This document shows, piece by piece, positions 41,928-50,882 of a DNA stretch of 64,000 nucleotides. Position 1 is the first letter of the stretch. Every line of letters starts with the position of its first letter. The notes under the pieces are model-generated. The model searched no databases and was not told the DNA's origin. It saw only the letters and a program-made list of their open reading frames with translations. Both the position numbers and the translations under genes were made by a program. Source of the stretch: Paenibacillus albicereus. GTDB lineage: Bacteria; Bacillota; Bacilli; Paenibacillales; Paenibacillaceae. The stretch lies in the NCBI RefSeq assembly GCF_012676905.1, contig NZ_CP051428.1:921001-985000 (forward strand), written 5' to 3'.

Positions 41928-42482
41928 TCAAAACGGATAGCGGATGATGCTCTGCAGCTCGGTCTCCTCGGCGGATTCGTTGTGGTAGGCATGGGGCTGG
42001 TCCGCGCTGAAGCGGATGGCGTCGCCCGCGGATGCCGCGTGCCACTCCTCGCCGATGCGCAGGCGCAGCGCGCCGCGCGTGACGACGACGTATTCCTCGA
42101 CGCCCTCGTGATGGGGCTCGGACTCGTAGGCGCAGCCGGGCTGCATGACGACGCGGTAAATCTCGAAGCGGGATTCGTCGCTGTACGGAAACAGCGGGTA
42201 GCTCGCGTAGCGTCCGTCGTCGGCCGTGATCGGCACGACGGCCGAGGCGGGGACGAGGGTCACGCTCTTGCGGTCCTCCTCGATCAGGTCGGATACCGAG
42301 ATGCGCAGGCCGCTGGCGATCTTCCACAGGATCGTGATCGTCGGATTGGAGTCCGCGCGCTCGATCTGGGCGAGCATCGTCTTGCTGACGCCGGTCAGCT
42401 CGGACAGCTTGTCCAGGCTATGGCCCCTGGACTTGCGGATTCGTTTGAGGTTGCGGGCGACGCGCAGCACCATCGTATCCAT
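41928..42482 (-). CDS. XRE-HTH plus cupin transcriptional regulator
   Basis: 184 residues from the ATG at 42482 (GGAGGTG five bases upstream). HTH residues 5-60: 'LKRIRKSRGHSLDKLSELTGVSKTMLAQIERADSNPTI'. Cupin_2 residues 110-180: 'VVMQPGCAYESEPHHEGVEEYVVVTRGALRLRIGEEWH' with the metal or ligand His/Glu set H-x(n)-E-x-x-x-V and 'HAYHNES'. Such regulators often control amino-acid or amine catabolism. It lies directly upstream of tdh-kbl on the same strand, so control of threonine degradation is a reasonable inference. It has its own terminator. Confidence 0.9.
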   Translation of the reverse strand: MDTMVLRVARNLKRIRKSRGHSLDKLSELTGVSKTMLAQIERADSNPTITILWKIASGLRISVSDLIEEDRKSVTLVPASAVVPITADDGRYASYPLFPYSDESRFEIYRVVMQPGCAYESEPHHEGVEEYVVVTRGALRLRIGEEWHAASAGDAIRFSADQPHAYHNESAEETELQSIIRYPF

Positions 42483-42634
42483 GAGACACCTCCGTGCGTT
42501 AAGGAACATGATCCCTTATTCTAGCACGATGAAGCGTCAGCGCGCTATCGGCAGATTCGGAGCGCTGTAACTCGCTTCGGCTGTTGTGCTAAGATGAGAG
42601 CAATTCAGGCGCGACGCCGGGAAGGAAGAGGGCA

Positions 42635-43714
42635 TTGGCTAAGCTCAAAGACATCGCCGAGCGGCTCGGCGTATCGATATCGACCGTATCCCGCGCGATC
42701 AGCGGAGACCGGACGCGCCCGGTCAGCGAGGAGACGAAGCGCAAGGTGCTGGAGGCGGCGCGGGAGCTGGGCTATCCGCTGCAAGGGGGGCTGGCTCATG
42801 CGGCAGGAACGGACCGCGTCCAGCTGACCTGCATCCTGCCGGGCAGCCTGATGGGGCATCACCCGTATTTCACCGCCGTGCTCGAAGGCTTCCACCGCAA
42901 GCTGGAGGAGCTCGGCCAGCCGCCGGCGCTGATGCGCGCGAGCGAGGAGCTGCGGGAGCCGGGACGGCTGCAGTCCATGCTGGAGGAAAGCGGCACCCGA
43001 GGCGTGCTGGCGCTCAGCTGGTATGATTCTCGGCTGTACGCGCAGCTGGCGGAGGCAGCCGTGCCGGTCATCGGCGTCAGTCTCAACGACGAGTCGGTCG
43101 TCGGCATCCCGATCGTCGATTGCGACCGGCTGGCTGCCGCCCGGATGGCGGTCCGCCATTTGCAGGAGAGGGGACATGAGCGGATCGGCTTCGTCGGCGG
43201 GCCGGCGTTCGACCGCACCTTGGAGCGGGACGAGCGGTACATCGGCTACAAGTTCGCGATGCTGGAGGCGGACCGGCATCCCGATCCGCGCTGGATCGTC
43301 AACTCCGAGTGGATCATCGAGAAAAGCTACAGCGAGACGCTCGAGATGCTGAGACGACTCGAGCCTTTCGAGCGGCCCGATGCCATCTTCTGCGCGAGCG
43401 ACTCGCTGGCGATCCCGGCGATGCGGGCCGTCATCGACTCGGGTCTGCGCATTCCGGAGGATGTCGCCTTCGTCGGCATGGACAATATCGAGTTCGCCCA
43501 GTACACGTCGCCGCCGCTGACTTCGGTCCACGTGCCTCGGGAGGAGATCGGCGCGGCCGCCTGCACGTTCCTGCTGGACTATGCGCTGGGCGGGCATCAG
43601 GGCGCTCGGAAGCTGCTGCTCCCTTGCGAGCTCATCGTGCGGGAGTCGTCCGGCGCCGCACCGGCCGGAGCGGTGTTGGCGGAGGAGCAGCCGCGCGAGC
43701 CGGCGGGGAAGTAG
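42635..43714 (+). CDS. LacI-family regulator of the second sugar importer region
   Basis: 359 residues from a TTG with AAGGAAGAGGG just upstream. HTH 'LKDIAERLGVSISTVSRAISGD' is at the very N-terminus. The effector domain includes 'GVLALSWYDSRLYAQLAEAAVPVIGVSLND' and 'FCASDSLAIPAMRAVIDSGLRIPEDVAFVGMDN'. A short Ala/Pro/Glu tail is extra. The next genes on the strand are the CUT1 importer and oxidoreductase, but 1.2 kb with array P2B and a terminator separates them, so the regulatory link is only positional. Confidence 0.9.
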   Translation: MAKLKDIAERLGVSISTVSRAISGDRTRPVSEETKRKVLEAARELGYPLQGGLAHAAGTDRVQLTCILPGSLMGHHPYFTAVLEGFHRKLEELGQPPALMRASEELREPGRLQSMLEESGTRGVLALSWYDSRLYAQLAEAAVPVIGVSLNDESVVGIPIVDCDRLAAARMAVRHLQERGHERIGFVGGPAFDRTLERDERYIGYKFAMLEADRHPDPRWIVNSEWIIEKSYSETLEMLRRLEPFERPDAIFCASDSLAIPAMRAVIDSGLRIPEDVAFVGMDNIEFAQYTSPPLTSVHVPREEIGAAACTFLLDYALGGHQGARKLLLPCELIVRESSGAAPAGAVLAEEQPREPAGK

Positions 43715-43763
43715 CCGCGAGAGCTGGCGGCAGGGCCTTGACGGCGGGGCGGGTTGCGTAGAG

Positions 43764-44466
43764 GGGGTCCGGACTACCTTCGTGCGTCGTATGGGAGAGT
43801 AGATCGTGGGTAGAAGGGGTCCGGACTACCTTCATGCGGCGTATGGGAGAGTAGATCGTGGGCTGAAGGGGTCCGGACTACCTTCATGCGGCGTATGGGA
43901 GAGTAGATCGTGGGCTGAAGGGGTTCGGACTACCTTCATGCGGCGTATGTGAGAGTGAATCATGCGCTGAAGGGGTCCGGACTACCTTCATGCGGCGTAT
44001 GGGAGAGTAGATCGTGGGCTGAAGGGGTCCGGACTACCTTCGTGCGTCGTATGGGAGAGTGGATCGTGGGCTGAAGGGGTCCGGACTACCTTCGTGCGTC
44101 GTATGGGAGAGTAGATCGTGGGTAGAAGGGGTCCGGACTACTTTCATGCGGCGTATGGGAGAGTAGATCGTGCGCTGAAGGGGTTCGGACTACCTTCATG
44201 CGGCGTATGGGAGTGTGGATCGTGGGCTGAAGGGGTCCGGACTACCTTCATGCGGCGTATGGGAGAGTAGATCGTGGGCTGAAGGGGTTGGGACTACTTT
44301 CATGCGGCGTATGGGAGAGTGAATCATGCGCTGAAGGGGTCCGGACTACCTTCGTGCGGCGTATGGGAGAGTGGATCGTGGGCTGAAGGGGTCCGGACTA
44401 CCTTCGTGCGTCGTGTGGGAGAGTAGATCGTGGGCTGAAGGGGTTCGGACTACCTTCGTGCGTCTT
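43764..44466. repeat. 52-bp tandem array P2B, fourteen units
   Basis: GGGGTCCGGACTACCTTC cores (some GGGGTTCGG) start every 52 bases from 43764 to 44440 with no indel in 13 steps. The interval is ATGCGGCGTATGGGAGAG plus TAGATCGTGGGCT, different from the interval of P2A. The array starts 50 bases after the lacI stop. Confidence 0.97.
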
Positions 44467-44575
44467 GCCTCAAGCCGAGTCGGCTATTTCCATGCAGAGC
44501 GGCCCGGCACGCTAAGCGCTAATGGCGCCTAGGGGCGATAAATTTGCACGTAAATTCGCGCGTGGAATAAATCGA

Positions 44576-44614
44576 ACAAGAGACGAAGCCTGCGCAGCTG
44601 GCTTCGTCTCTTGT
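44576..44614. terminator. strong hairpin after array P2B
   Basis: A 15-bp perfect stem, 44576-44590 with 44600-44614, with a 9-base loop. There is no long T run. It may stop transcription passing through the array before the importer promoter. Confidence 0.65.
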
Positions 44615-44631
44615 CATTCCTGATGGGCATA

Positions 44632-44854
44632 ATCCAAATAATTTGGATTAAAAATTCCAAAATCCCACCTTGCCGATCCTGAGTAAATCTGCTAATCTAA
44701 GCTCCGAATCGATGAAAGCGTTATTTTTATCGCATAAATGAGATTTGCAAAACGAAAAGGGTGCTTCAGAGGGAGCGAACAGCTCGGATTTGATCCAAAA
44801 TTGATTAGATATTTGGATTTTTGATTGACGTTTTGGATTGAGGCCTGCTAAGAT
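44632..44854 (+). promoter_or_regulatory. promoter and TTTGGAT boxes of the second importer operon
   Basis: AATCCAAAT-A-ATTTGGATT (44632-44650) is a near-perfect palindrome. Further ATCCAAAA and TTTGGAT half-sites follow up to 44840. TTGACG (44825-44830), 18-base spacer and TAAGAT (44849-44854) form the likely promoter. The box pattern suggests a specific regulator, perhaps AraC/YesN type, not encoded next to it. Confidence 0.6.
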
Positions 44855-44917
44855 CGAGCTGTGTTAGAAAAGCTGACAATTCCTTCGCCAAACCAATGTG
44901 CAAGGGGGAGAAGAGTC

Positions 44918-46159
44918 GTGCCCAAGCTTCAGAAGCAGAACAAAGTCGGCGCGAAGCCCGCATCGCCCGTCGGCGCCCCCGCCCTGCTCGCGGCGTCCGC
45001 CTCATCGCCCTCACCGACGCCGCCCGCAGGCGGCGGGGCGTCCGCATCGCCCGTCGGCGCCTCCGCCCTGCTCGCGGCGTCCGCCTCATCGCCCTCGCCG
45101 ACGCCGCCCGCAGGCGGTGGGGCGCCCGCATCGCCCGTCGGCGCCCCCGCCCTGCTCGCGGAGTCCGCCTCATCGCCTTCGCCGACGCCGCCCGCAGGCG
45201 GCGGGGCGTCTGCGCCGCTCCGGCCTCTCGCCAAGCGAGGCCGCCCTGCCGGCGGATCGCCGCTCGCGCGCCGGATCGCCCGCAACTGGCAGCTGTACGC
45301 GATGATCGCGCCGGTCCTCGCCTATTACTTCGTGTTCCACTACGCCCCGATGTACGGCATCCAGATCGCGTTCAAGGACTTCCGCATCAACAAGGGCATC
45401 TGGGACAGCCCATGGGCCGGCTTCAAGCATTTCGAGCGCTTTTTCGACAGCTACTTCTTCGAGCGGCTGCTGACGAACACGCTCGAGCTCGGCGCCTATC
45501 TGCTGGCGGTCGGCTTTCCGATCCCGATCCTGCTCGCCCTGCTGCTGAACGAAGCCGGCTCCGAGAGGTTCAAGAAGTTCGTGCAGACGGTCACGTACGC
45601 GCCGCACTTCCTCTCGACGGTCGTCGTCGTCGGCATGCTCATGATCTTCCTCAACCCCCGCTACGGCCTCGTCAATACGATGCTCGTCTCGCTGGGAGGC
45701 GAAGCCGTCAACTTCATGGCCGACCCGGCCTGGTTCAAGACGCTGTACGTGCTCTCCGACGTCTGGCAGACGATGGGCTGGAGCTCGATCATCTACCTCG
45801 CCGCGCTCGGCGGCATCGATCCCGCGCTGCACGAAGCGGCCCGCGTCGACGGGGCGAGCCGGCTGCGGCGCATCTGGCACATCAACCTGCCGGGCATCCG
45901 CCCGACGATCCTCATCCTGCTCATCCTGAACGTCGGCAGCATCATGTCGATCGGCTTCGAAAAGGTGCTGCTCATGCAGAACAACCTGAACCTCGCCAGC
46001 TCGGACATCATCGACACCTACGTGTACCGCAGCGGCATCCTGGACGCGAACTACAGCTTCTCGGCGGCGATCGGTCTGTTCAGCGCCGTCATCAACTTCG
46101 TCCTGCTCGTGACGGTCAATTCCATCGCCCGCCGCGCCGGCGGCAGCAGCCTGTGGTAA
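44918..46159 (+). CDS. CUT1 permease (LplB type) with repetitive N-terminal extension
   Basis: 413 residues from the GTG at 44918, with GGGGGAG seven bases upstream. About 100 extra N-terminal residues precede the usual permease start at 'LARRIARNWQLYAMIAP'. They contain three 28-residue repeats 'ASPVGAPALLAASASS...PPAGGG'. Then six membrane helices follow with the EAA loop 'ALHEAARVDGASRLRRIWHI' and the family end 'RRAGGSSLW'. Standard permeases of this family have about 300-320 residues and no such extension. It pairs with the next gene product to import an oligosaccharide, energised by an ATPase encoded elsewhere. Confidence 0.9.
   Translation: MPKLQKQNKVGAKPASPVGAPALLAASASSPSPTPPAGGGASASPVGASALLAASASSPSPTPPAGGGAPASPVGAPALLAESASSPSPTPPAGGGASAPLRPLAKRGRPAGGSPLARRIARNWQLYAMIAPVLAYYFVFHYAPMYGIQIAFKDFRINKGIWDSPWAGFKHFERFFDSYFFERLLTNTLELGAYLLAVGFPIPILLALLLNEAGSERFKKFVQTVTYAPHFLSTVVVVGMLMIFLNPRYGLVNTMLVSLGGEAVNFMADPAWFKTLYVLSDVWQTMGWSSIIYLAALGGIDPALHEAARVDGASRLRRIWHINLPGIRPTILILLILNVGSIMSIGFEKVLLMQNNLNLASSDIIDTYVYRSGILDANYSFSAAIGLFSAVINFVLLVTVNSIARRAGGSSLW
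44960..45211 (+). repeat. 84-bp coding tandem repeat, three units
   Basis: Three 28-codon units encode the N-terminal extension of the permease. The units differ by only a few bases, which suggests recent expansion. Confidence 0.9.
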
Positions 46160-46172
46160 GGAGGAGACGACC

Positions 46173-47054
46173 ATGCCCGCTACCCGCGAAGACAAAGCGT
46201 TCGGAATCGCCGTTTATGCCGTGCTCGGCCTCGTGACGCTCGCCGTCCTGTACCCGTTGTACTACGTGCTCATCGCTTCGTTCAGCGATCCGCTCGCGAT
46301 CATGAACGGCGAGGTCTGGCTCTGGCCCAAGGGCCTCACCGGCGATTCGTATCTGAACATTCTGGAGAACGACGCGATCCTGCGCGGCTTCCTCAACACG
46401 GTGCTCTACACCGTGGCCGGAACCGCCCTCAACCTGACGATGACGGTGCTCGGCGCCTATCCGCTGTCGCGCTCCGACTTCGTCGGCCGCAACCTGTTCA
46501 TGGGCCTGATGGTGTTCACGATGTTTTTCGGCGGCGGCCTCATCCCGTCGTATCTGCTCATCAAGAACCTCGGCCTGCTCGACACGTTCTGGGTCATGAT
46601 CCTGCCGGGAGCGGTGTCGATCTGGAACATCATCATCATGCGCACCTACTTCCAGCAGTCGATCCCGCCGGAGATGCAGGAGGCGGCCGTCATCGACGGC
46701 TGCTCGAACTTCGGCACGCTGCTGCGCGTCGTGCTGCCGCTGTCGCTGCCGATCCTCGCCGTGACCGTGCTGTTCTATGCGGTGGGCCACTGGAACGCGT
46801 TCTTCAACGCGCTGCTCTATCTGTCGGAGCGGCCGAAGTTCCCGCTGCAGCTCATCCTGCGCGAGATTCTGATCCAGGGCCAGACCGACGACATGGTGCG
46901 CGCCTCCACGGAGTCGGCGATCAAGGCGAGGCAGGCGGTCGAGGGCATCAAGTACGCCGTGCTGATCGTCGCCAACATTCCGATGCTGCTGCTCTATCCG
47001 TTCCTGCAGCGGTATTTCGTCAAGGGGATCCTGGTCGGCGCCATCAAGGGCTGA
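46173..47054 (+). CDS. CUT1 sugar ABC transporter permease (YtcP type)
   Basis: 293 residues, AAGGAGGAG before the ATG, 13 bases after the previous stop. Six helices, EAA loop 'IPPEMQEAAVIDGCSNFGTLL', C-terminus 'YPFLQRYFVKGILVGAIKG'. It is the second half of the membrane channel with the 44918 product and is clearly homologous to the 8941 permease. Confidence 0.94.
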   Translation: MPATREDKAFGIAVYAVLGLVTLAVLYPLYYVLIASFSDPLAIMNGEVWLWPKGLTGDSYLNILENDAILRGFLNTVLYTVAGTALNLTMTVLGAYPLSRSDFVGRNLFMGLMVFTMFFGGGLIPSYLLIKNLGLLDTFWVMILPGAVSIWNIIIMRTYFQQSIPPEMQEAAVIDGCSNFGTLLRVVLPLSLPILAVTVLFYAVGHWNAFFNALLYLSERPKFPLQLILREILIQGQTDDMVRASTESAIKARQAVEGIKYAVLIVANIPMLLLYPFLQRYFVKGILVGAIKG

Positions 47055-47091
47055 TCCTTCCATATCGACCATACTCGGGAGGGGAATGAAC

Positions 47092-48756
47092 ATGGAGAGA
47101 AGCTATCGCAAGCGGACGAGGGGACTGCTGGGGCTGGCGCTCGCGGCGGCGATGCTGGCGGCGTGCAGCAACGGCAATGGAGACGGCGCGGGCGGAGGCA
47201 GCGGAGCCGCAGGCGGAGGAGGCGGGGCCAAGGCCGACGCCGCCGCTCCGGCCGGGCTCAGCGAGACCGGCTTTCCGATCGTGAGCGAGCCGATCACGGT
47301 CAGCGGCTTCGCGGGCAAGTTCATGGCGAACGTCGATTGGAGCACGCTCAAGCTGTGGACCGACTATGAAGCGCGCACGAACATCCATGTGGAATGGGAG
47401 ACAGTGCAGAAGGACGTGCTCAAGGAGAAGCGCAACCTGCTGCTCGCCGGCGGCAATTACCCGGAGCTGTTTTTCGCCTCGGCCTTTCCGAAGACGGATG
47501 TGGCGAAGTACGGCGACCAGGGCGTCTTCCTGCCGCTGAACGATCTGATCGACCGCTACGCCCCGAACTTCAAGGCGCTCATGGAAAAGTACCCGGTCAT
47601 CGAGCAAGGCATCACGATGCCGGACGGCAACATCTACTCGCTGCCGACGGTGTACGATCCGGAATTCCGCTCCGTCTTCTTCAACACGCCGTGGATCAAG
47701 AAGGAGTGGCTCGACAAGCTCGGCCTCTCCGAGCCGACGAACCTGGAGCAGTTCAAGACGATGCTGCAGGCGATCCAGACCGGCGATCCGAACGGCAACG
47801 GCAAGCCCGACGAGATCGCCTGGGGCGGCGTCGGCACGAACGGGCTGGTCAGCTACCTGAAGGGCGCCTACGGCCTGAACAATCACGGCACGGCCAATAC
47901 GTACGTGGACGAGGATCCGGAGGCGGCGGGCAAGATCCGGTTCGTCCCGACGGACGAGCGCTACAAGGAACTGCTGGAATTCGTGCACGGCCTGTACAAG
48001 GACGGCCTGCTGGAGAAGGACATCGCTTCGGTCAAGGCAGAGGAGATCGACGCGAAAGGCGCGGAGGGGCTGCTCGGCGTCGTCGACAACGTCGACCCGG
48101 TGGCGATCTACAACCAGCAGGGCTACGTCGGCCTGCCCGTGCTGGAAGGCCCGCACGGCGACCGGATGTACACCTACCTCGGCGCCCCGCTCGGCAACAT
48201 CGGCATGTTCGCCTTGACGGACAAGGCGAAGCATCCCGAGGCGATGGTCCGCTGGATGGACTATTTCTACGGGGACGAGGGCATCCGCAACTTCTTCATG
48301 GGCTGGAAGGACGAGACGTTCGTGGAGAACGCGGACGGCAGCGTCGACTACGTCGAAGACATCAAGAACAACAAGGATGGGCTCAGCCTCGACCAGGCGG
48401 TCAGCCAGTATCTGATCTGGCCGGGCGGCTACTATCCGGGCTTCGTCACGCAGAAGTATTTCAAAGGCGCCGAGGGGCTGCCGACCTCGGTCGAGAACTC
48501 GAAGAAGGCCGACCCGTACGCGCTGCAGGCGGACCAGGTCTGGCCGGGCTTCAACTTCGCCCAGGAGGAGCAGGAGGAGATGGGGACGCTCGGCACGGAC
48601 ATCCAGACGTACGTCGACGAGATGCGCGACAAGTTCATCCTGAACGGAACCGGAGAGTGGGAGGCCTATGTCTCGACGCTGGAGGGCATGGGACTGAAGC
48701 GGTACGTCGAAATCTACCAGTCCGCGCTCGACCGCACGCTCGGCTCGAACGGATAG
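47092..48756 (+). CDS. extracellular sugar-binding lipoprotein of the second importer
   Basis: 554 residues. Lipoprotein signal with lipobox 'LAAC' (ATG 47092 preferred: GGGAGGGG seven bases upstream; ATG 47086 is too close). A Gly/Ala tether of about 30 residues is followed by a family 1 binding fold ('FKALMEKYPVIEQGITMPDGNIYSLPTVYD', 'QTGDPNGNGKPDEIAWGG' with an EF-hand-like D-P-N-G-N-G-K calcium loop, typical of LipO-like proteins). It should capture the oligosaccharide outside the cell for the 44918/46173 permeases. Confidence 0.94.
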   Translation: MERSYRKRTRGLLGLALAAAMLAACSNGNGDGAGGGSGAAGGGGGAKADAAAPAGLSETGFPIVSEPITVSGFAGKFMANVDWSTLKLWTDYEARTNIHVEWETVQKDVLKEKRNLLLAGGNYPELFFASAFPKTDVAKYGDQGVFLPLNDLIDRYAPNFKALMEKYPVIEQGITMPDGNIYSLPTVYDPEFRSVFFNTPWIKKEWLDKLGLSEPTNLEQFKTMLQAIQTGDPNGNGKPDEIAWGGVGTNGLVSYLKGAYGLNNHGTANTYVDEDPEAAGKIRFVPTDERYKELLEFVHGLYKDGLLEKDIASVKAEEIDAKGAEGLLGVVDNVDPVAIYNQQGYVGLPVLEGPHGDRMYTYLGAPLGNIGMFALTDKAKHPEAMVRWMDYFYGDEGIRNFFMGWKDETFVENADGSVDYVEDIKNNKDGLSLDQAVSQYLIWPGGYYPGFVTQKYFKGAEGLPTSVENSKKADPYALQADQVWPGFNFAQEEQEEMGTLGTDIQTYVDEMRDKFILNGTGEWEAYVSTLEGMGLKRYVEIYQSALDRTLGSNG

Positions 48757-48807
48757 CCGGTGAAGCGCTTGGAATCATCCCTATTAATAGAAGCAAGGAG
48801 AGACAAC

Positions 48808-50094
48808 ATGGCCCAACTAAAGGCTGTACTGATCGGAGCTGGAGCGCGCGGAGCCAAGGGCTACGCGCCTTACGCGCTCGATCATCCGCATGAGCTGAAG
48901 CTGACGGCGGTCGCCGAGGCCGACCCCGTGCGGCTGGAGCGGACCGCCGAGCAGCACGGCGTGCCGCCGGAGGAACGCTACGACAGCTGGGAGCCGCTGC
49001 TGGACGGACCGCGCAAGGCGGACATCGCCATCATCTGCACGCAGGACCGGATGCACTACGAGCCGACGATGCGGGCGCTCGCGGCAGGCTACCACGTGCT
49101 GCTCGAAAAGCCGATGTCGCCCGATCCGCTCGAATGCCTCGACATGGAGCAGGCGGCCCGCGACCACGGCCGGTTGCTCACGATCTGCCACGTGCTGCGC
49201 TATACGCCGTTCTGGGCGGCGATCAAGAAGCTGATCGCGGACGGGACGATCGGCGAGGTCGCGTCGGTCCAGCTCAACGAGAACGTCGGCTACTGGCATA
49301 TCGCGCACAGCTTCGTCCGAGGCAACTGGAACCGCTCCGACAAGGCGAGTCCGATGATCCTCGCCAAGTCCTGCCACGACATGGACGTGCTGAGCTGGCT
49401 CATCGACAAGCCCTGCACGAGCGTCAGCTCGTTCGGCTCGCGGATGCATTTTCGCGAGGAGCAGGCGCCGCCGGGCTCGGCGGACCGCTGCCTCGACTGC
49501 GCGGTCGAGCCGGACTGCCCGTACTCGGCGACGCGCTTTTACTTGAGCAAGCCGTATATGGGCTGGGCCGGACATTTCTGCGACAACCTGGAGCGGGAGA
49601 CGATCCTGCACGGGCTGCGCACGACCGACTACGGCCGCTGCGTCTACCGCAGCGACAACGACGTCGTCGACCATCAGGTCGTGGCGATGGAGTTCGACGG
49701 CGGCGCGACGGCGATGTTCAGCATGAGCGGCTTCACGCATGAGCAGGAGCGCCGCATCCAGATCATGGGCACGCGCGGCGAGATCCGGGGCGAGGACGAC
49801 CTCATCACCGTGTACGACTTTCTGACCGGCCAAAAGACGATCATCCACCCGCCCGTCACCTGGTCCGGGCACGGCGGCGGCGACAGCGGCATCGTGCGCA
49901 GTTTCATTGAGGAGGTGCGGAACTACGGCGGGCAAGAGAGCCTGACGTCGGCGGCCGCTTCCGTGCGCAGCCATCTGATGGCGTTCGCGGCGGAGAAGTC
50001 CCGCCTCACCGGCGGCGCTCCCGTGCGGCTCGACGAGTACGCGCGGGAGCTGCGCGCGGGCGGAGCGGCCGGCTCGGACAGAGCCGAGGGGTAG
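48808..50094 (+). CDS. Gfo/Idh/MocA-family oxidoreductase
   Basis: 428 residues. NAD(P) motif 'AVLIGAGARGAKGYAPYAL', 'EKP' motif in 'HVLLEKPMSPDP', and the catalytic-type 'SPMILAKSCHDMDVLSWL' (K-x-x-H-D). A cysteine cluster 'CLDCAVEPDCPYSA' may bind metal and is known in a subset of the family. It oxidises or reduces a sugar or inositol derivative in the cytosol. AAGGAGAGA precedes ATG 48808. It follows the importer genes after 51 bases, so it likely processes the imported sugar. Confidence 0.92.
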   Translation: MAQLKAVLIGAGARGAKGYAPYALDHPHELKLTAVAEADPVRLERTAEQHGVPPEERYDSWEPLLDGPRKADIAIICTQDRMHYEPTMRALAAGYHVLLEKPMSPDPLECLDMEQAARDHGRLLTICHVLRYTPFWAAIKKLIADGTIGEVASVQLNENVGYWHIAHSFVRGNWNRSDKASPMILAKSCHDMDVLSWLIDKPCTSVSSFGSRMHFREEQAPPGSADRCLDCAVEPDCPYSATRFYLSKPYMGWAGHFCDNLERETILHGLRTTDYGRCVYRSDNDVVDHQVVAMEFDGGATAMFSMSGFTHEQERRIQIMGTRGEIRGEDDLITVYDFLTGQKTIIHPPVTWSGHGGGDSGIVRSFIEEVRNYGGQESLTSAAASVRSHLMAFAAEKSRLTGGAPVRLDEYARELRAGGAAGSDRAEG

Positions 50095-50290
50095 CGGAGG
50101 CGGCAGGCGGACGGCCGGGGCGAAGGAGCAGCGGCGCAAGCAGGCGGAACGGCCGGGGCGAAGGCCGTGCATAGAGCCCGACATCGGGAGCGGCGCATGC
50201 GGCGCGGCGGCGGGACGTCCTAGGCGGGCGGACATCCCGGACGGGCATCCGGGGGCAGGCATAGGATGGGAGCAGCAAGCCATTTTGAGC

Positions 50291-50848
50291 ATGGAGATGA
50301 TTCCTCTGCCCCGTACGCCAGGTCACGTAACCGTCATCATCGAGAAGGACCGCCGCAGGATCGTCGCGAAAGCGCCGCTCGGCGGCATCGACCGCATCGT
50401 CTGCGTCATCAACCGTCAGTACACCAACGCTCCGAACACGACCCAGATCGCCAGCGGCGCCGGCCGCAGCAGCGCATCCGGCAGCAACGCGGCGATCGAC
50501 TCGCCTTGGACGCGCCAGCAGGAGAGCGTCGGCGCCGGCGGCACCGCGCGCAACGTCGGGCTGAAGGGCGGCCGCGGCGGCAGCTCCCGTCCGCTGCTGC
50601 GCGTGCCGGGCGGCAAGGAGCTGGTCATCGTCATCAACGATCAGGTCGTCAAGCTGGCGAAAGGCACGCCGAGCTCCTCCGCCACGCAGATCGCCAGCGG
50701 AGCGGGCAGGAGCAGCACCGGCGGCACGAACTCCGCCATCGGCAGCCCCGGCACGTGGCAGCAGGATGCGGTCGGCGGCGGAGGCAAGGCCGTCAACCGA
50801 CCGGGCAAGCCGAAGCCGGGCTGGCCGAAGCGCCGGCGTATACGCTGA
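50291..50848 (+). CDS. unknown protein with two duplicated Gly/Ser-rich modules
   Basis: 185 residues. Two modules are near copies: each has a hydrophobic strand with 'V-I-N' (VCVINRQ, VIVINDQ) followed by 'TQIASGAGRSS..G-N-A-I-SP-T-QQ-VG-GG'. The N-terminus is 'MIPLPRTPGHVTVIIEKDRRRIVAK' and the tail is strongly basic ('RPGKPKPGWPKRRRIR'). No signal or membrane segment. The start is uncertain (TTG 50285, ATG 50291 or ATG 50297), since only a distant GGGAG is present. The repeat type with Gly/Ser/Gln suggests a structural or surface, perhaps spore-associated, protein. I do not recognise it. Confidence 0.6.
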   Translation: MEMIPLPRTPGHVTVIIEKDRRRIVAKAPLGGIDRIVCVINRQYTNAPNTTQIASGAGRSSASGSNAAIDSPWTRQQESVGAGGTARNVGLKGGRGGSSRPLLRVPGGKELVIVINDQVVKLAKGTPSSSATQIASGAGRSSTGGTNSAIGSPGTWQQDAVGGGGKAVNRPGKPKPGWPKRRRIR

Positions 50849-50882
50849 CGCGCGAGTCGGGGACATCGGCGAATCAGCGAGC

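Noticed and set aside
43632-43835. Minus-strand peptide starting MKVVRTP in the P2 cores as a leader peptide
   Set aside because: It arises from the P2 core read backward, occurs in every unit and has no ribosome site.
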